The notes under the pieces were generated by a model. That model did not search any database, was not told where the DNA came from, and worked only from the letters and a program-made list of their open reading frames with translations. The position numbers and the translations under genes were made by a program. Below, one piece after another: positions 54,035 to 63,352 of a stretch of DNA of 64,000 nt. Where the stretch lies: positions 1,116,001 through 1,180,000 of the forward strand of contig NZ_CP078076.1 of the NCBI RefSeq assembly GCF_023101165.1, given 5' to 3'. This DNA is from Microbacterium sufflavum (GTDB lineage: Bacteria; Actinomycetota; Actinomycetes; Actinomycetales; Microbacteriaceae). Each line of letters begins with the position of its first letter. Within the stretch, counting starts at the first letter, position 1.

Positions 54035-55201
54035 ATGTTCACCACCGACGACGCGCTGGACACCCAGGCCGCCGTCCGCCGTGCGAACCTGCGCCGAGCC
54101 CTGCAGCTCGTGTTCCAGGCGTCTGGCACCCAGACCCGCGCCGGCATCGCCCGGGCGACCGGGCTCACCGCCGCCACCTCCTCCTCGCTCGTCGCCGAGC
54201 TGATCGACAGCCGGCTGGTGGTCGAGGGCGAGCAGGCCGTCAGCACCGGCGGCAAACGCGCCACCACCCTGAGCGTCGACGGCGCCCACCACCTGATCCT
54301 CGTGCTCGTCGTGCAGCCCACCAGCGCGCACGTCGCCCTCGTCGCGCTCGACGGGACCGCGCTCGACGCACGCACGGTCGCCTACACCCCCGCGACGCGC
54401 GACCGCGTGCTCGACGACACGGTGGCCGAGGCGGCGGCCCGCTTCGGCGCCCGGCTCCTCGCCGTCGGCGTGCAGCTGCCCGGCACCACCGACGGGCGGA
54501 CCGTGCTGGAGAGCGTGCAGCTGGAGTGGCAGGACGTGCCGCTGGCCGAGCGGTTCGAGGCCATCGCGGGCGCGCCCGTGCTGCTGCTCAACGACGTCGA
54601 CGCGGAAGCCATCGCCGAGGCCGGGATGGACGAGACGCCGTCCGGCTACCGGCTGTTCGTGCACCTCGGCGGCGGAGTCGGTGCGGCGGTCACCCTCGAC
54701 GGCGAGCTCGCCCCGGGGCCGCGCGACCGTGCGGGCGAGATCGGGCACGTGCAGGTCGTGTTCGGAGACGCCGCGCGCCCGTGCCGGTGCGGCCAGCGCG
54801 GGTGCCTGGAGTCCGCCGCCGCGCTCGGGCCGATGCTGGGCGAGGACTTCACCGACGAGCTCGACCTCCCGGCCGTGCGCGCCCTCGTCGCCCGCGCCGA
54901 CCAGGGGCAGATCGACGAGGGTGCCCGTGCGCTCGCCCGTGCGGTCAAGTTGATCAGCGCCCTGCTTGACCCGATCGAGGTCGTGATCGGCGGACCGGCG
55001 ACCGAGCTGGGACCCCGGTTCCTGGAGCGCGTGCGGGAGGAGTCCGGCTATCCGGCGCGTGGCACCCAGCAGCCGCCCATCCGCTACGCCGACCCCCGGG
55101 TCCCGCTCTCCGCCGGTGCCGCGCAGGCCGCGCTCACCGCCGCGCTCGGGGTGCGCTGGAGTCCGCAGCAGCTGCGCGCCGCCGCGGCCCCCCGCCCCTG
55201 A
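54035..55201 (+). CDS. ROK-family transcriptional regulator (second copy)
   Basis: A 388-residue protein with a winged helix (LRRALQLVFQASGTQTRAGI, GLTAATSSSLVAELIDSRLV) and a ROK domain carrying the complete zinc motif CRCGQRGCLESAA. HLGGGVGAAVTLDGELAPGP is the conserved ROK sugar loop. ATG 54035 lies 8 bp after GGGGGA. It is convergent with the ABC permease genes (15 bp apart) and is the likely local repressor or activator of that transporter. Confidence 0.9.
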   Translation: MFTTDDALDTQAAVRRANLRRALQLVFQASGTQTRAGIARATGLTAATSSSLVAELIDSRLVVEGEQAVSTGGKRATTLSVDGAHHLILVLVVQPTSAHVALVALDGTALDARTVAYTPATRDRVLDDTVAEAAARFGARLLAVGVQLPGTTDGRTVLESVQLEWQDVPLAERFEAIAGAPVLLLNDVDAEAIAEAGMDETPSGYRLFVHLGGGVGAAVTLDGELAPGPRDRAGEIGHVQVVFGDAARPCRCGQRGCLESAAALGPMLGEDFTDELDLPAVRALVARADQGQIDEGARALARAVKLISALLDPIEVVIGGPATELGPRFLERVREESGYPARGTQQPPIRYADPRVPLSAGAAQAALTAALGVRWSPQQLRAAAAPRP

Positions 55202-55216
55202 ACCCGCCCGCGCGGG

Positions 55217-56143
55217 CTACTTCACGCTGCCCGCGGTGAGGCCGCCGACCAGGCGCTTCTCGATCAGCATGAACAGGATGATCACCGGCAGGATCGCGAC
55301 GATCGAGACGCCGAACACGTACTGCCAGCTGGTCTCGTACTGACCCACGAACTTCGTCAGCGCCACCGACAGCGGCTGGTTCTTGTCGGTCGACAGGATC
55401 ACGAGCGACGCGGCGAACTCGTTCCAGCAGGCCACGAAGGTGAACACGATCGCGGTGACGATGCCCGGCCACACGAGCGGCAGGTTGATGCGGAAGAGCA
55501 CCGTCAGGCGTCCTGCGCCGTCGATCTGTGCCGCCTCATCGACCTCCTTGGGGATGCCCGCGAAGAAGGAGTGCATGATCCACACCGCGAACGACAGGTT
55601 GAACGCGGCGTTGATGAAGATCATCGCGGCCCACGTGTCGCCGAGGCCGAGCGTGGTGAACTGCCGGAACAGACCCGACGTGAGCACCGCCGGCTGCAGC
55701 ATCTGCGTGACGATCACGAGGAACAGGAACACCATGCGGCCGGGGAACGTGAACCGCGCCGTGTAGTACGCGGCCGGGAGCGACACCAGCAGCACGAGCA
55801 GCGTCGCGAACACCGAGATGACGATCGTCGACACCAGGTTGTACGGCAGCGGCGTCTCGGGCGTCGACCACATCGTGAGGTAGTTCTCCCAGTGCCACTC
55901 GGTCGGGAGGTAGGTCGGGTCGACCGAGCGGATCTGCGCCTTGGTCTTCACCGAGCCGAAGAACATCACGAGGTACGGCAGCACGAAGATCGCCAGCACG
56001 AGGAACCCCGCGGCCGTGCGCAGGACCACGCGCGGCAGCGACACCTGGTCGGCGGTGTAGCGGCGCCGACGGCCGGGGATCGGCGGGGTGCGGCGACCAC
56101 GGGATTCGGCGGTGGTCACGAGGGCGGTCTCGGTCACGGTCAC
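55217..56143 (-). CDS. Carbohydrate ABC transporter permease (MalG-type)
   Basis: A 308-residue permease with six helices. The cytoplasmic EAA loop is IPKEVDEAAQIDGAGRLTVL, and the protein ends with the typical LVGGLTAGSVK. GTG 56143 has GGAGG 7 bp upstream and starts 2 bp after the stop of the partner permease. Third gene of the importer operon. Confidence 0.92.
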   Translation of the reverse strand: MTVTETALVTTAESRGRRTPPIPGRRRRYTADQVSLPRVVLRTAAGFLVLAIFVLPYLVMFFGSVKTKAQIRSVDPTYLPTEWHWENYLTMWSTPETPLPYNLVSTIVISVFATLLVLLVSLPAAYYTARFTFPGRMVFLFLVIVTQMLQPAVLTSGLFRQFTTLGLGDTWAAMIFINAAFNLSFAVWIMHSFFAGIPKEVDEAAQIDGAGRLTVLFRINLPLVWPGIVTAIVFTFVACWNEFAASLVILSTDKNQPLSVALTKFVGQYETSWQYVFGVSIVAILPVIILFMLIEKRLVGGLTAGSVK

Positions 56144-56145
56144 GA

Positions 56146-57117
56146 TCAGACCTCCTTCATGGGCTTGACGATCTTCACGTACGCCGCGACGATCACGATC
56201 ACGATGAGGAAGGCGACGACGGACAGGGCGCTGGCGACGTCGACCTTCTTCTGCAGCTCGATGTACTTGAAGATCAGGGTCATGATCGTGTCGGCGCCGT
56301 AGCCGGGGATCGACCCGGTCATCACCTTGAGGATCGGCAGCGAGTTGAACACGTTGATGATGTTGATGAGGATCGCCACGGCGAGGGCGCTGCGCAGCTG
56401 CGGCAGCACGATCGACCAGTAGGTGCGGGCGGGACCGGCGCCGTCCATCTTCGCGGCCTCGATCGCGTCGGCGGGCACGGCCTGCAACCCGGCGAGGATC
56501 GTGTACGTGGTGAACGGCAGCGACACGAACACGGCGATCACGATCGACCAGGTGAACGCGGTCGCGGGGTTCTTCGTCCACCCGTAGCCGACCGCGTCGT
56601 CGGAGAGCCCGATGTCGTAGAGGAACTTGTTGAAGATGCCGAAGTACGGCTCGAGGCTGTAGTAGAACACCATGGTCGTCATCACGACCGAGGCCGCCCA
56701 CGGCACGATGACGGCCATGCGCACGAGCTGGCGCCCGGGGAACGCCTTGTTGAGGATCTGCGCGAGCCCGAGCGAGATCACCACGGTGAGCGCGACCACC
56801 GACACGACCCACACGATCGTGCGGAAGAAGATGGGCCAGAACTCCGCGAACGTGAACACGGTGACGAAGTTGTCGAAGCCGACCGAGCCCTTGTCGAGCC
56901 CGGAGAGGGAGATGTCGCGCGTCGAGTTGAAGAACATGACGCCGGCGGGGAACAGCACCACGCCGATGATGAGCACCAGTGCCGGTGCGATCCAGGGCAG
57001 CGCCTGGAGGAGGTCCCGTCCGCCGGGGCGACCGCGACCGGCGGCCCCGGCGTCGGGGGTGCGGGGGCGGCCGGTCGCCGCCCCCGCGAGGTTCGAGGAT
57101 TCTGTGGTCTGGCTCAT
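56146..57117 (-). CDS. Carbohydrate ABC transporter permease (MalF-type)
   Basis: A 323-residue permease. After a 45-residue Gly/Arg-rich N-terminus come six helices; the EAA loop is VPADAIEAAKMDGAGPARTY. It pairs with the MalG-type permease. ATG 57117 follows GAGAGG. No ATP-binding gene is in this operon; actinobacteria commonly use one shared MsiK-type ATPase for such importers. Confidence 0.92.
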   Translation of the reverse strand: MSQTTESSNLAGAATGRPRTPDAGAAGRGRPGGRDLLQALPWIAPALVLIIGVVLFPAGVMFFNSTRDISLSGLDKGSVGFDNFVTVFTFAEFWPIFFRTIVWVVSVVALTVVISLGLAQILNKAFPGRQLVRMAVIVPWAASVVMTTMVFYYSLEPYFGIFNKFLYDIGLSDDAVGYGWTKNPATAFTWSIVIAVFVSLPFTTYTILAGLQAVPADAIEAAKMDGAGPARTYWSIVLPQLRSALAVAILINIINVFNSLPILKVMTGSIPGYGADTIMTLIFKYIELQKKVDVASALSVVAFLIVIVIVAAYVKIVKPMKEV

Positions 57118-57146
57118 GGGATACCCGAACCTCTCCGTTCTGCGGG

Positions 57147-58400
57147 TCAGCCCGCGTCGACCTGCGCCTGGATCTCGGTCAGCACGTCCTGTGCCGGCTT
57201 CGACTGGAGCTGACCGAACAGCGACTTGAACGCACCGTCGGCGGCCGACCACTTCGGGTTCGTCGACGGGTAGAACTGCGCGTCGGGCAGCACGTCGAGG
57301 AACGGCTTGAGCGCCTCCTCGCCGGACAGCTTCTCGGCGCCGGACTTGGTGACGGGCAGGAAGCCCTCGGCCTGCACCCACGGCACGTACACGTCGGGGG
57401 CGTAGTAGTAGTCGAAGAACTTGGTGATCGCGTCCTTCTTGTCGTCGTCGTTCTGGAACGCCATCAGCTGGTCCATGACGCCGAGCGTGAACGGCGAGCC
57501 GTCCTTGGTCGGGATCGGGACGATGGAGTAGTCCAGCTCGGGGTTGCTGTCGGCGATCTGCCCGACCGTGGGCGGCAGGCCGACCTGCATGCCGATCTTG
57601 CCCTGGATGAAGATGTCCATCAGCGGGGAGCGCTGCGTGGAGCCCGGGTCGGCCTGGGTCGCACCGGCGTCGATCATCTTCTTGATCTGCTCGGCACCGA
57701 CGAGGTTCTCGGGGGTGTCGATCGTGATCTCGGACGCGTCACCGAACGAGCCGCCGCCGCCCCACAGCCACACGGCCGCCTCGGCCTGTGCCTCTTCCGA
57801 GCCGAGGGGCATGCCGTATCCGGCGACCCCGCCGCCGAGCGCGGAGACCTTGGTGGCCGCGTCGAGCAGCTCGTCCCAGTTGGTGGGCGCCTCGACGCCC
57901 GCCTGCTGCAGCAGGGTGTTGTTGACGAAGAGGGCGCGCGCGGAGGCGATGAGCGGCAGGGCGTAGGCCGTGCCGTCGATCTCGGCGTTCTTGATGAAGG
58001 AGTCCTGGAAGTCGGAGTAGACCTCGTCCGACACGACGTCCTTGACCGGGTAGAGCAGCTCGTCGCCGACGAACCCGGCGAACGGCCCGCCGTTGTAGAT
58101 GTCGGGAGCCTCGCCCGCCTGGATCTTGGTGGAGATGACCTTCTCGAGGTTGTCCCACGACTGCACTTCGAGCTTCACGTCGATGTCGGAGTTCTCCTTC
58201 TCGAACCCGTCGATCACGTCTTCCCACAGCCCCTTCGTCGCGTCGGAGTAGCTGGGGACGAGCAGGTCGAGCGTGGTCTTGCCGTCGGCGTCCCCGCCGC
58301 TGTCGCCGCCCGAACCGCCGAATCCGCACGAGGCGAGCGACAGCGTGGCGACGGCCGCGACGGCAGCCGCCCCGAACCGCAGTGACTTCTTCATGGGCAT
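57147..58400 (-). CDS. Carbohydrate ABC substrate-binding lipoprotein
   Basis: A 417-residue family-1 solute-binding protein. The signal peptide ends LSLASC with the lipidated Cys, followed by a Gly/Ser linker. VISTKIQAGEAPDIYNGGPF and PLIASARALFVNN are typical of sugar-binding members. ATG 58400 (MPMKK) has GAGGA 5 bp upstream; ATG 58394 would be too far from it. First gene of the importer operon, divergent from the SIS gene. Confidence 0.92.
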   Translation of the reverse strand: MPMKKSLRFGAAAVAAVATLSLASCGFGGSGGDSGGDADGKTTLDLLVPSYSDATKGLWEDVIDGFEKENSDIDVKLEVQSWDNLEKVISTKIQAGEAPDIYNGGPFAGFVGDELLYPVKDVVSDEVYSDFQDSFIKNAEIDGTAYALPLIASARALFVNNTLLQQAGVEAPTNWDELLDAATKVSALGGGVAGYGMPLGSEEAQAEAAVWLWGGGGSFGDASEITIDTPENLVGAEQIKKMIDAGATQADPGSTQRSPLMDIFIQGKIGMQVGLPPTVGQIADSNPELDYSIVPIPTKDGSPFTLGVMDQLMAFQNDDDKKDAITKFFDYYYAPDVYVPWVQAEGFLPVTKSGAEKLSGEEALKPFLDVLPDAQFYPSTNPKWSAADGAFKSLFGQLQSKPAQDVLTEIQAQVDAG

Positions 58401-58695
58401 TGCATTCCTCACTGTGTGTGCCGTGGTCGGTGGGCGGGCGAGCCGCCGTCCGACGGAGCGGGGGTGGTGCACAGTCGCAGAACACTCTTCACGCGACGGT
58501 GCGTGGTGATCGATCGCGGTGAGGGCGACCTCTCGGGTCAAGCCGAAGCTTGGGTGGAACGTACAGATTATTTGTCAGGCAAACAAACAAAATCAAGCGT
58601 TCGCCCGATCTTGCTCGATGGTGGTGACATACTATGATCGAAACGCATCCGAAAGAATCACAAATACGCAACTACTCGTCTGAAAGGGTCGACCG
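58401..58695. promoter_or_regulatory. Divergent control region of the amino-sugar locus
   Basis: This 295-bp region becomes AT-rich between 58561 and 58680. For the importer operon (reverse strand), TTGATT (58596-58591) and AATAAT (58572-58567) form a promoter with an 18-bp spacer. Inside it, TTTG-TCAGG-CAAA (58571-58583) plus further CAAAC repeats look like an operator. On the plus strand, TACTAT at 58630-58635 may be the -10 box of the SIS operon, without a clear -35. ROK and DeoR proteins encoded nearby are the likely binders. Confidence 0.6.
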
Positions 58696-59595
58696 ATGAC
58701 CGAAAACCTGCCCGGCGCGCACATGCGCGAAGAACTCCTCTCGCAGCCCGAGATGTGGCAGCGCGCCACCGATCTCACCGCCGAGCAGGGGCGGCTGCCC
58801 GCCCGCGGGGCCAGGGTCGCGGTCGTCGGATGCGGCACCTCCTGGTTCATGGCGCAGTCCTACGCCGCGCTGCGCGAGTCCACGGGACACGGGGAGACCG
58901 ACGCGTTCGCCGCCTCCGAGGCCTTCGTCGACCGCGGCTACGACGCCATCGTCGCCCTCACGCGGTCCGGCACCACGAGCGAGGTCCTCGACCTGGTCGA
59001 GCGCGTGCGCGGACGCGTGCGCACCGTGGGCGTGATCGGCGACCCCGACTCCCCGCTGGTCTCGCTCGTCGACGACGCCGTGCTGCTGCCGTTCGCCGAC
59101 GAGCAGTCGGTCGTGCAGACCCGCTTCGCCACCACGGCCCTCGCCCTCTTCCGCGCCTCGCTCGGGGAAGACCTGAGCGGGGCGATCGCCGACGCGACCG
59201 CCGTGCTCGCCGAGCCCGAGGTCGACGCCGAGCTGCGTGACGCGGAGCAGTACACGTTCCTCGGACGGGGCTGGACCATCGGGCTCGCGCACGAGGCCGC
59301 CCTCAAGCTGCGCGAGTCGTCGCAGTCGTGGACCGAGGCCTACCCGTCGATGGACTACCGCCACGGCCCGATCGCGATCGCCGCCCCCGGCCGCGTCACC
59401 TGGCAGTTCGGCGACGCCCCCGACGGGCTCGCCGACGAGGTGCGTGCCACGGGCGCCCGCTTCGAGCACCGCGCCATCGACCCCCTCGCCGACCTCGTGC
59501 GCCTGCACCGCACGGCCCTCGACCGTGCCCTCGCGCGGGGACTCGACCCCGATCAGCCGCGCAACCTCACGCGATCCGTCATCCTGGATGCATGA
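58696..59595 (+). CDS. SIS-domain sugar isomerase/deaminase (AgaS/GlmS-like)
   Basis: A 299-residue protein with two SIS subdomains. VAVVGCGTSWFMAQSYAAL begins the first phosphosugar pocket, and VALTRSGTTSEVLDLVERV supplies the SGxT/S phosphate loop; the second begins YTFLGRGWTIGLAHEAALKL. WTEAYPSMDYRHGPIAIAAP matches the GlmS isomerase ending (EL/AY-x-HGP). With a PfkB kinase and a class II aldolase downstream it most likely deaminates and isomerises an amino-sugar phosphate, such as galactosamine-6-phosphate to tagatose-6-phosphate. First gene of a five-gene operon. Confidence 0.88.
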   Translation: MTENLPGAHMREELLSQPEMWQRATDLTAEQGRLPARGARVAVVGCGTSWFMAQSYAALRESTGHGETDAFAASEAFVDRGYDAIVALTRSGTTSEVLDLVERVRGRVRTVGVIGDPDSPLVSLVDDAVLLPFADEQSVVQTRFATTALALFRASLGEDLSGAIADATAVLAEPEVDAELRDAEQYTFLGRGWTIGLAHEAALKLRESSQSWTEAYPSMDYRHGPIAIAAPGRVTWQFGDAPDGLADEVRATGARFEHRAIDPLADLVRLHRTALDRALARGLDPDQPRNLTRSVILDA

Positions 59596-59620
59596 CCCGC
59601 GCACGCACCGGAGCCGAACG

Positions 59621-60613
59621 ATGACCCCGATCGACGGAGCGGACGCGATCCCCGACGTCGAGAAGGACGCCTCCGGCGAGACCCTCGCCGCGGTACGCTC
59701 GCTCGGCCCCGGTGCCCCGGCGCTCGCGTTCGACGTGGGCGGCACCGACATCAAGTCGGCCCTCTTCGACGCCGACGGCACGGCGCTCGGGCTGCGGCGC
59801 ACCCCGACGCCCGTCGTCGCCGGCGACCGCACGCACGCGATCCTCGACCGGCTGGACGCGCTCGCCGCCGAGCTCCGCGACGCACACCCCGAGGTCGTGC
59901 CGCAGGCGGTCGGCCTCGTGGTGCCCGGCATCGTCGACGCCGACGCGGGCGTCGGGGTGTTCGCCAGCAACATGGGCTGGCGCGACGCCCCGCTGCGGGA
60001 CCTCGCCCGCGAACGCCTCGGCCTGCCCGTCGCGTTCGACCACGACGTGCGCGCGGCCAGCTGGGCCGAGCACCGCCTCGGTGGAGCACGCGCCTACGAC
60101 GACGCCGTGATCCTTGTGATCGGCACGGGCATCGCGGGCGCCCTCCTGGTGGGCGGACGGCCGTACACCGCGGGCGGTTACGCCGGCGAGATCGGCCACT
60201 CGCCCATCGCCGACGGCCCGGCCTGCCCGTGCGGCGCGCGCGGCTGCCTGGAGGCCGTCGCCTCGGCCGGTGCGATCGCCCGGCGCTATCGGGAGGCCAC
60301 CGGGGTCGTGCCCGACGGCGCGAAAGACGTGATCGCCAGGGCGGCCGCGGGTGACGAGGTCGCCGCCGCGATCTGGGACTCCGCGCTCGACGCGCTCACG
60401 ATGTCGCTTGCGCAGCTCACCGCGGTGGTCGCCCCCGAGGCCGTGGTGATCGGCGGGGGGCTCTCGCGCGCCGGAGGAGCACTGTTCGACGAGCTGCGGC
60501 GCCGCCTGGCCGCGCGGCTCAGCTTCCACCGGCTGCCGGTGCTCGTGCCCGCCGAGCTCTCCGGCAACGCGGGTCTGATCGGTGCGGCCCTGCGGGCCAG
60601 GGAGCTGACGTGA
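59621..60613 (+). CDS. ROK-family sugar kinase
   Basis: A 330-residue ROK protein without a DNA-binding domain. The phosphate loop LAFDVGGTDIKSALFDADG is intact, the catalytic Asp lies in VAFDHDVRAAS, and the zinc motif is CPCGARGCLEAVAS, so it should be an active kinase. As the only kinase before the SIS step, it probably makes the sugar 6-phosphate after ABC import. ATG 59621 has CCGGAG upstream, and the end overlaps the PfkB gene (GTGA). Confidence 0.9.
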   Translation: MTPIDGADAIPDVEKDASGETLAAVRSLGPGAPALAFDVGGTDIKSALFDADGTALGLRRTPTPVVAGDRTHAILDRLDALAAELRDAHPEVVPQAVGLVVPGIVDADAGVGVFASNMGWRDAPLRDLARERLGLPVAFDHDVRAASWAEHRLGGARAYDDAVILVIGTGIAGALLVGGRPYTAGGYAGEIGHSPIADGPACPCGARGCLEAVASAGAIARRYREATGVVPDGAKDVIARAAAGDEVAAAIWDSALDALTMSLAQLTAVVAPEAVVIGGGLSRAGGALFDELRRRLAARLSFHRLPVLVPAELSGNAGLIGAALRARELT

Positions 60614-61554
60614 TCCTCACCGTCACGCCCAACCCCGCGCTCGACCTGACCTGGCGCGTCGACCGGCTCGTGGAGGGCGGCACCCACCGCGCCGACGCGG
60701 GGGCCGCGCGCGCGGGCGGCAAGGGCCTCAACGTGGCCAGGGTCGCGCATGCGCAGGGCGCGCCCGTGCTCGCCGTCACGACCGCGGGCGGCCGCGTGGG
60801 CGCCGAGTTCGCGGACGAGCTGAGCGCCAGCGGCGTCCCGCACGTGCTCGTGCCCGTCGCGGCGGAGACCCGGCGCAGCATCGCCCTCGTCGACGAATCC
60901 GCGGGCGACACCACCATCGTGAACGAGCGCGGCGTCAGCCCCTCCGACGCGGAATGGGGGGCGGTGCTGGCCGAGGTGGTCGAGCGGCTCCCCGCGGCGG
61001 GCGTGCTCGTGATCTCGGGCAGCGTGCCGCCGGGCACCCCCGAGGCGCTGCTGCCGATGCTGATCGCCGTGGCGCGTGACGCCGGCGTGCCCGTGGTCGT
61101 CGACACCTCGGGCCCCGCGCTGCTGCGGGCCGCCGACGCCGGGGCCACCGTGCTCAAGCCCAACGCCGCCGAGCTCGCCGAATCCACCGGCATCGACGAC
61201 CCGGTGCACGCCGCCCGCACCCTGCTGGAGCGCGGTGCCGAGCTCGTGCTGCTCTCGCTGGGCGCCGACGGCATGCTCGCGGTGACCGACGACGAGCTCG
61301 TGCACGCGCGACTCGACGAGCCCCTCGCGGGGAACCCGACCGGTGCGGGCGACGCCGGGGTCGCCGCCTGCGCCGTGCTGTACGCCGAGGGCGAGCGCGA
61401 CCCCGAGACGGTGCTCCGCCGCGCGACGGCCTGGTCGGCGGCGGCCGTGCTCATGCCGCTCGCCGGCGACATCTCGCCCCGCTGGACCGCGCTCGCGCAG
61501 CACCTGCGCGTGACCCGCCCCGACCCCGCCCTGTTTCGAAAGGACCCCTCGTGA
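60610..61554 (+). CDS. PfkB-family sugar-phosphate kinase (LacC/FruK-like)
   Basis: A 314-residue enzyme. ILTVTPNPALDLTWRVDRL at the start is the LacC/FruK type, GGKGLNVARVAHAQG the first substrate motif, and GNPTGAGDAGVAACAVL the ATP/anion-hole motif with catalytic Asp. In this operon it most likely turns tagatose-6-phosphate into tagatose-1,6-bisphosphate; fructose-1-phosphate or fructose-6-phosphate are alternatives. GTG start overlaps the ROK kinase stop; its own stop overlaps the aldolase GTG. Confidence 0.9.
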   Translation: MILTVTPNPALDLTWRVDRLVEGGTHRADAGAARAGGKGLNVARVAHAQGAPVLAVTTAGGRVGAEFADELSASGVPHVLVPVAAETRRSIALVDESAGDTTIVNERGVSPSDAEWGAVLAEVVERLPAAGVLVISGSVPPGTPEALLPMLIAVARDAGVPVVVDTSGPALLRAADAGATVLKPNAAELAESTGIDDPVHAARTLLERGAELVLLSLGADGMLAVTDDELVHARLDEPLAGNPTGAGDAGVAACAVLYAEGERDPETVLRRATAWSAAAVLMPLAGDISPRWTALAQHLRVTRPDPALFRKDPS

Positions 61555-62432
61555 CCCTCGTCTCCGCCAGAGAACTCGTCACCGCCGCCTCGGACGCCGG
61601 AACCGGCATCGGCGCGTTCAACGTGATCCACCTCGAGACCGCGGAGGGCCTGGTGCGCGCCGCCGCCCTCGCGGGACTCCCGGTGATCCTTCAGATCTCG
61701 CAGAACTGCGCCGACTATCACGGCGGCCTGGAGCCCATCGCGCTCGCCTCGCTCGCGCTGGCCCGGCGGGCGGAGACACCGGTCGCGGTGCACCTCGACC
61801 ACGCCGAACGACCGGAGCTGGTCGATGAGGCCGTCGCGCTCGGGTTCGGCTCCGTCATGTTCGACGGCGGCGCGCTGCCCTACGACGAGAACGTCGCGCT
61901 GACGGCCGAGGTCGCCGCGCGCGCACACCGGGCTGGCGTGTTCGTGGAGGGCGAGCTGGGCGAGGTGGGCGGCAAGGACGGCGCGCACGCACCCGGAGTG
62001 CGCACCGACCCCGACGAGGCCAGGGCCTTCGTAGCCGCGACCGGGGTGGACGCCCTCGCGGTGGCGGTCGGCTCGTCGCACGCCATGACCGACCGCACGG
62101 CGTCGCTCGACCTCGACCTCATCGCGCGGCTGCGGGCGGCACTGCGCGGCGCCGGGGCGGCCGGGGCGGACGTGCCCCTCGTGCTGCACGGCTCGTCCGG
62201 GGTGGCCGACGCCGTGATCGCCGACGCGGTGCGGGCGGGCATGACCAAGATCAACGTCTCGACCCATCTGAACGGCTTCTTCACGCGGGCGGTGCGCGAT
62301 GTGCTGGACCGCGACGAGCGGCTGGTCGACTCCCGCAAGTACCTCGCACCCGCCCGCGACGCGCTGGCGCAGGAGGCGGCGCGGATGCTGCGGCTGTTCG
62401 CGCTGCAGACCGACACGGCGGCCGCGGGATGA
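61551..62432 (+). CDS. Class II ketose-bisphosphate aldolase (GatY/KbaY-like)
   Basis: A 293-residue zinc aldolase. VAVHLDHAERPELVDEAVAL provides the Zn-binding His and catalytic Asp, VEGELGEVGGKDG the conserved Glu loop, LVLHGSSGV the second Zn His and INVSTHLN the phosphate site. Size and GIGAFNVIHLETAEGLV opening match the tagatose-bisphosphate subgroup. The product would be glyceraldehyde-3-phosphate and dihydroxyacetone phosphate. Confidence 0.92.
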   Translation: MTLVSARELVTAASDAGTGIGAFNVIHLETAEGLVRAAALAGLPVILQISQNCADYHGGLEPIALASLALARRAETPVAVHLDHAERPELVDEAVALGFGSVMFDGGALPYDENVALTAEVAARAHRAGVFVEGELGEVGGKDGAHAPGVRTDPDEARAFVAATGVDALAVAVGSSHAMTDRTASLDLDLIARLRAALRGAGAAGADVPLVLHGSSGVADAVIADAVRAGMTKINVSTHLNGFFTRAVRDVLDRDERLVDSRKYLAPARDALAQEAARMLRLFALQTDTAAAG

Positions 62433-62523
62433 GCGCGGCGGCGACAGGGCCGCAGGCGCTCGCGGTCGGCCGTCACCACGGAGGTCGCGGGTTCCCGCCG
62501 CAGCACTCCTCCGGGAGCACGCG

Positions 62524-63300
62524 GTGAAGCGGGCGGCACGGCTGAACGCGATCCTCGACCTGCTCGCCGCCAGCGGTGAGGTCACGGTGGACGAGCTCGT
62601 CGACCGGTTCGGCGCCTCGCCGGCCACCACCCGCCGCGACCTCGACACCCTGGCCGAGCAGCGCCTGCTCACGCGCACGCACGGCGGTGCGGTGGCGCAG
62701 ACGGTCGCCTACGAGCTGCCCATCCGCTACAAGAGCCACCTGCGCACGCACGAGAAGGCGAGCATCGCCCAGGCCGCGGCCGACCTGGTGTCGCCCGGCA
62801 TGGTGGTGGGTCTCTCCGGGGGCACCACGACGACTGCGATCGCGGCCGCCCTCGCCGCCAGGGAGGACCTGGCCGCCGACGGCGGCGTCACGGTCGTCAC
62901 GAACGCGGTCAACATCGCGGCACAGCTCGCCACGCGGCCCGACATCAAGGTCGTGGTCACCGGCGGCGTCATCCACTCCCGCACGTACGAGCTCGTGGGG
63001 CCGTTCGTGGAACAGCTGCTGCGCGGGGTGCGGCTCGACATCGCGTTCCTGGGCGTGAACGGCATGGACGCCGCGGCGGGTGCCACCACGCAGGACGAGC
63101 GCGAGGCCGCCGTGAACCGCATGATGGCTGAGCGTGCCCGGCGCGCGGTCGTGGTGACCGACGGCAGCAAGCTCGGCGTCGAGGCGTTCTCCGCGGTGGG
63201 CGGGCCCGAGCTGTTCCACACCGTCATCACCGACCGCGGGGCCGAGCCCGCGCTGGTCGAGGCACTGCGCACCGCCGGGTACGTCGTGCTCCTCGCCTGA
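62524..63300 (+). CDS. DeoR-family transcriptional regulator
   Basis: A 258-residue repressor. The N-terminal DeoR helix-turn-helix is NAILDLLAASGEVTVDELVD then RFGASPATTRRDLDTLAEQR, and the sugar-phosphate sensing domain contains VGLSGGTTTTAIAAAL and VTGGVIHSRTYELVGPF. GTG 62524 is chosen because GGGAG lies 6 bp upstream. As the last gene of the operon it probably responds to a phosphorylated intermediate and binds the divergent region at 58401-58695. Confidence 0.9.
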   Translation: MKRAARLNAILDLLAASGEVTVDELVDRFGASPATTRRDLDTLAEQRLLTRTHGGAVAQTVAYELPIRYKSHLRTHEKASIAQAAADLVSPGMVVGLSGGTTTTAIAAALAAREDLAADGGVTVVTNAVNIAAQLATRPDIKVVVTGGVIHSRTYELVGPFVEQLLRGVRLDIAFLGVNGMDAAAGATTQDEREAAVNRMMAERARRAVVVTDGSKLGVEAFSAVGGPELFHTVITDRGAEPALVEALRTAGYVVLLA

Positions 63301-63321
63301 GTCCGCGCGGGCGCACCCCAA

Positions 63322-63352
63322 GGGCCCCGGCGTCCCCAGATCGCCGAGGCCC
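63322..63352 (+). terminator. Terminator after the SIS-DeoR operon
   Basis: GGGCCCCGGCG and CGCCGAGGCCC form an 11-bp stem with one mismatch and a 9-base loop, 21 bp after the DeoR stop. The remaining 200 bp to the convergent CHAT gene hold four copies of TCCCCAG and no gene. Confidence 0.6.
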
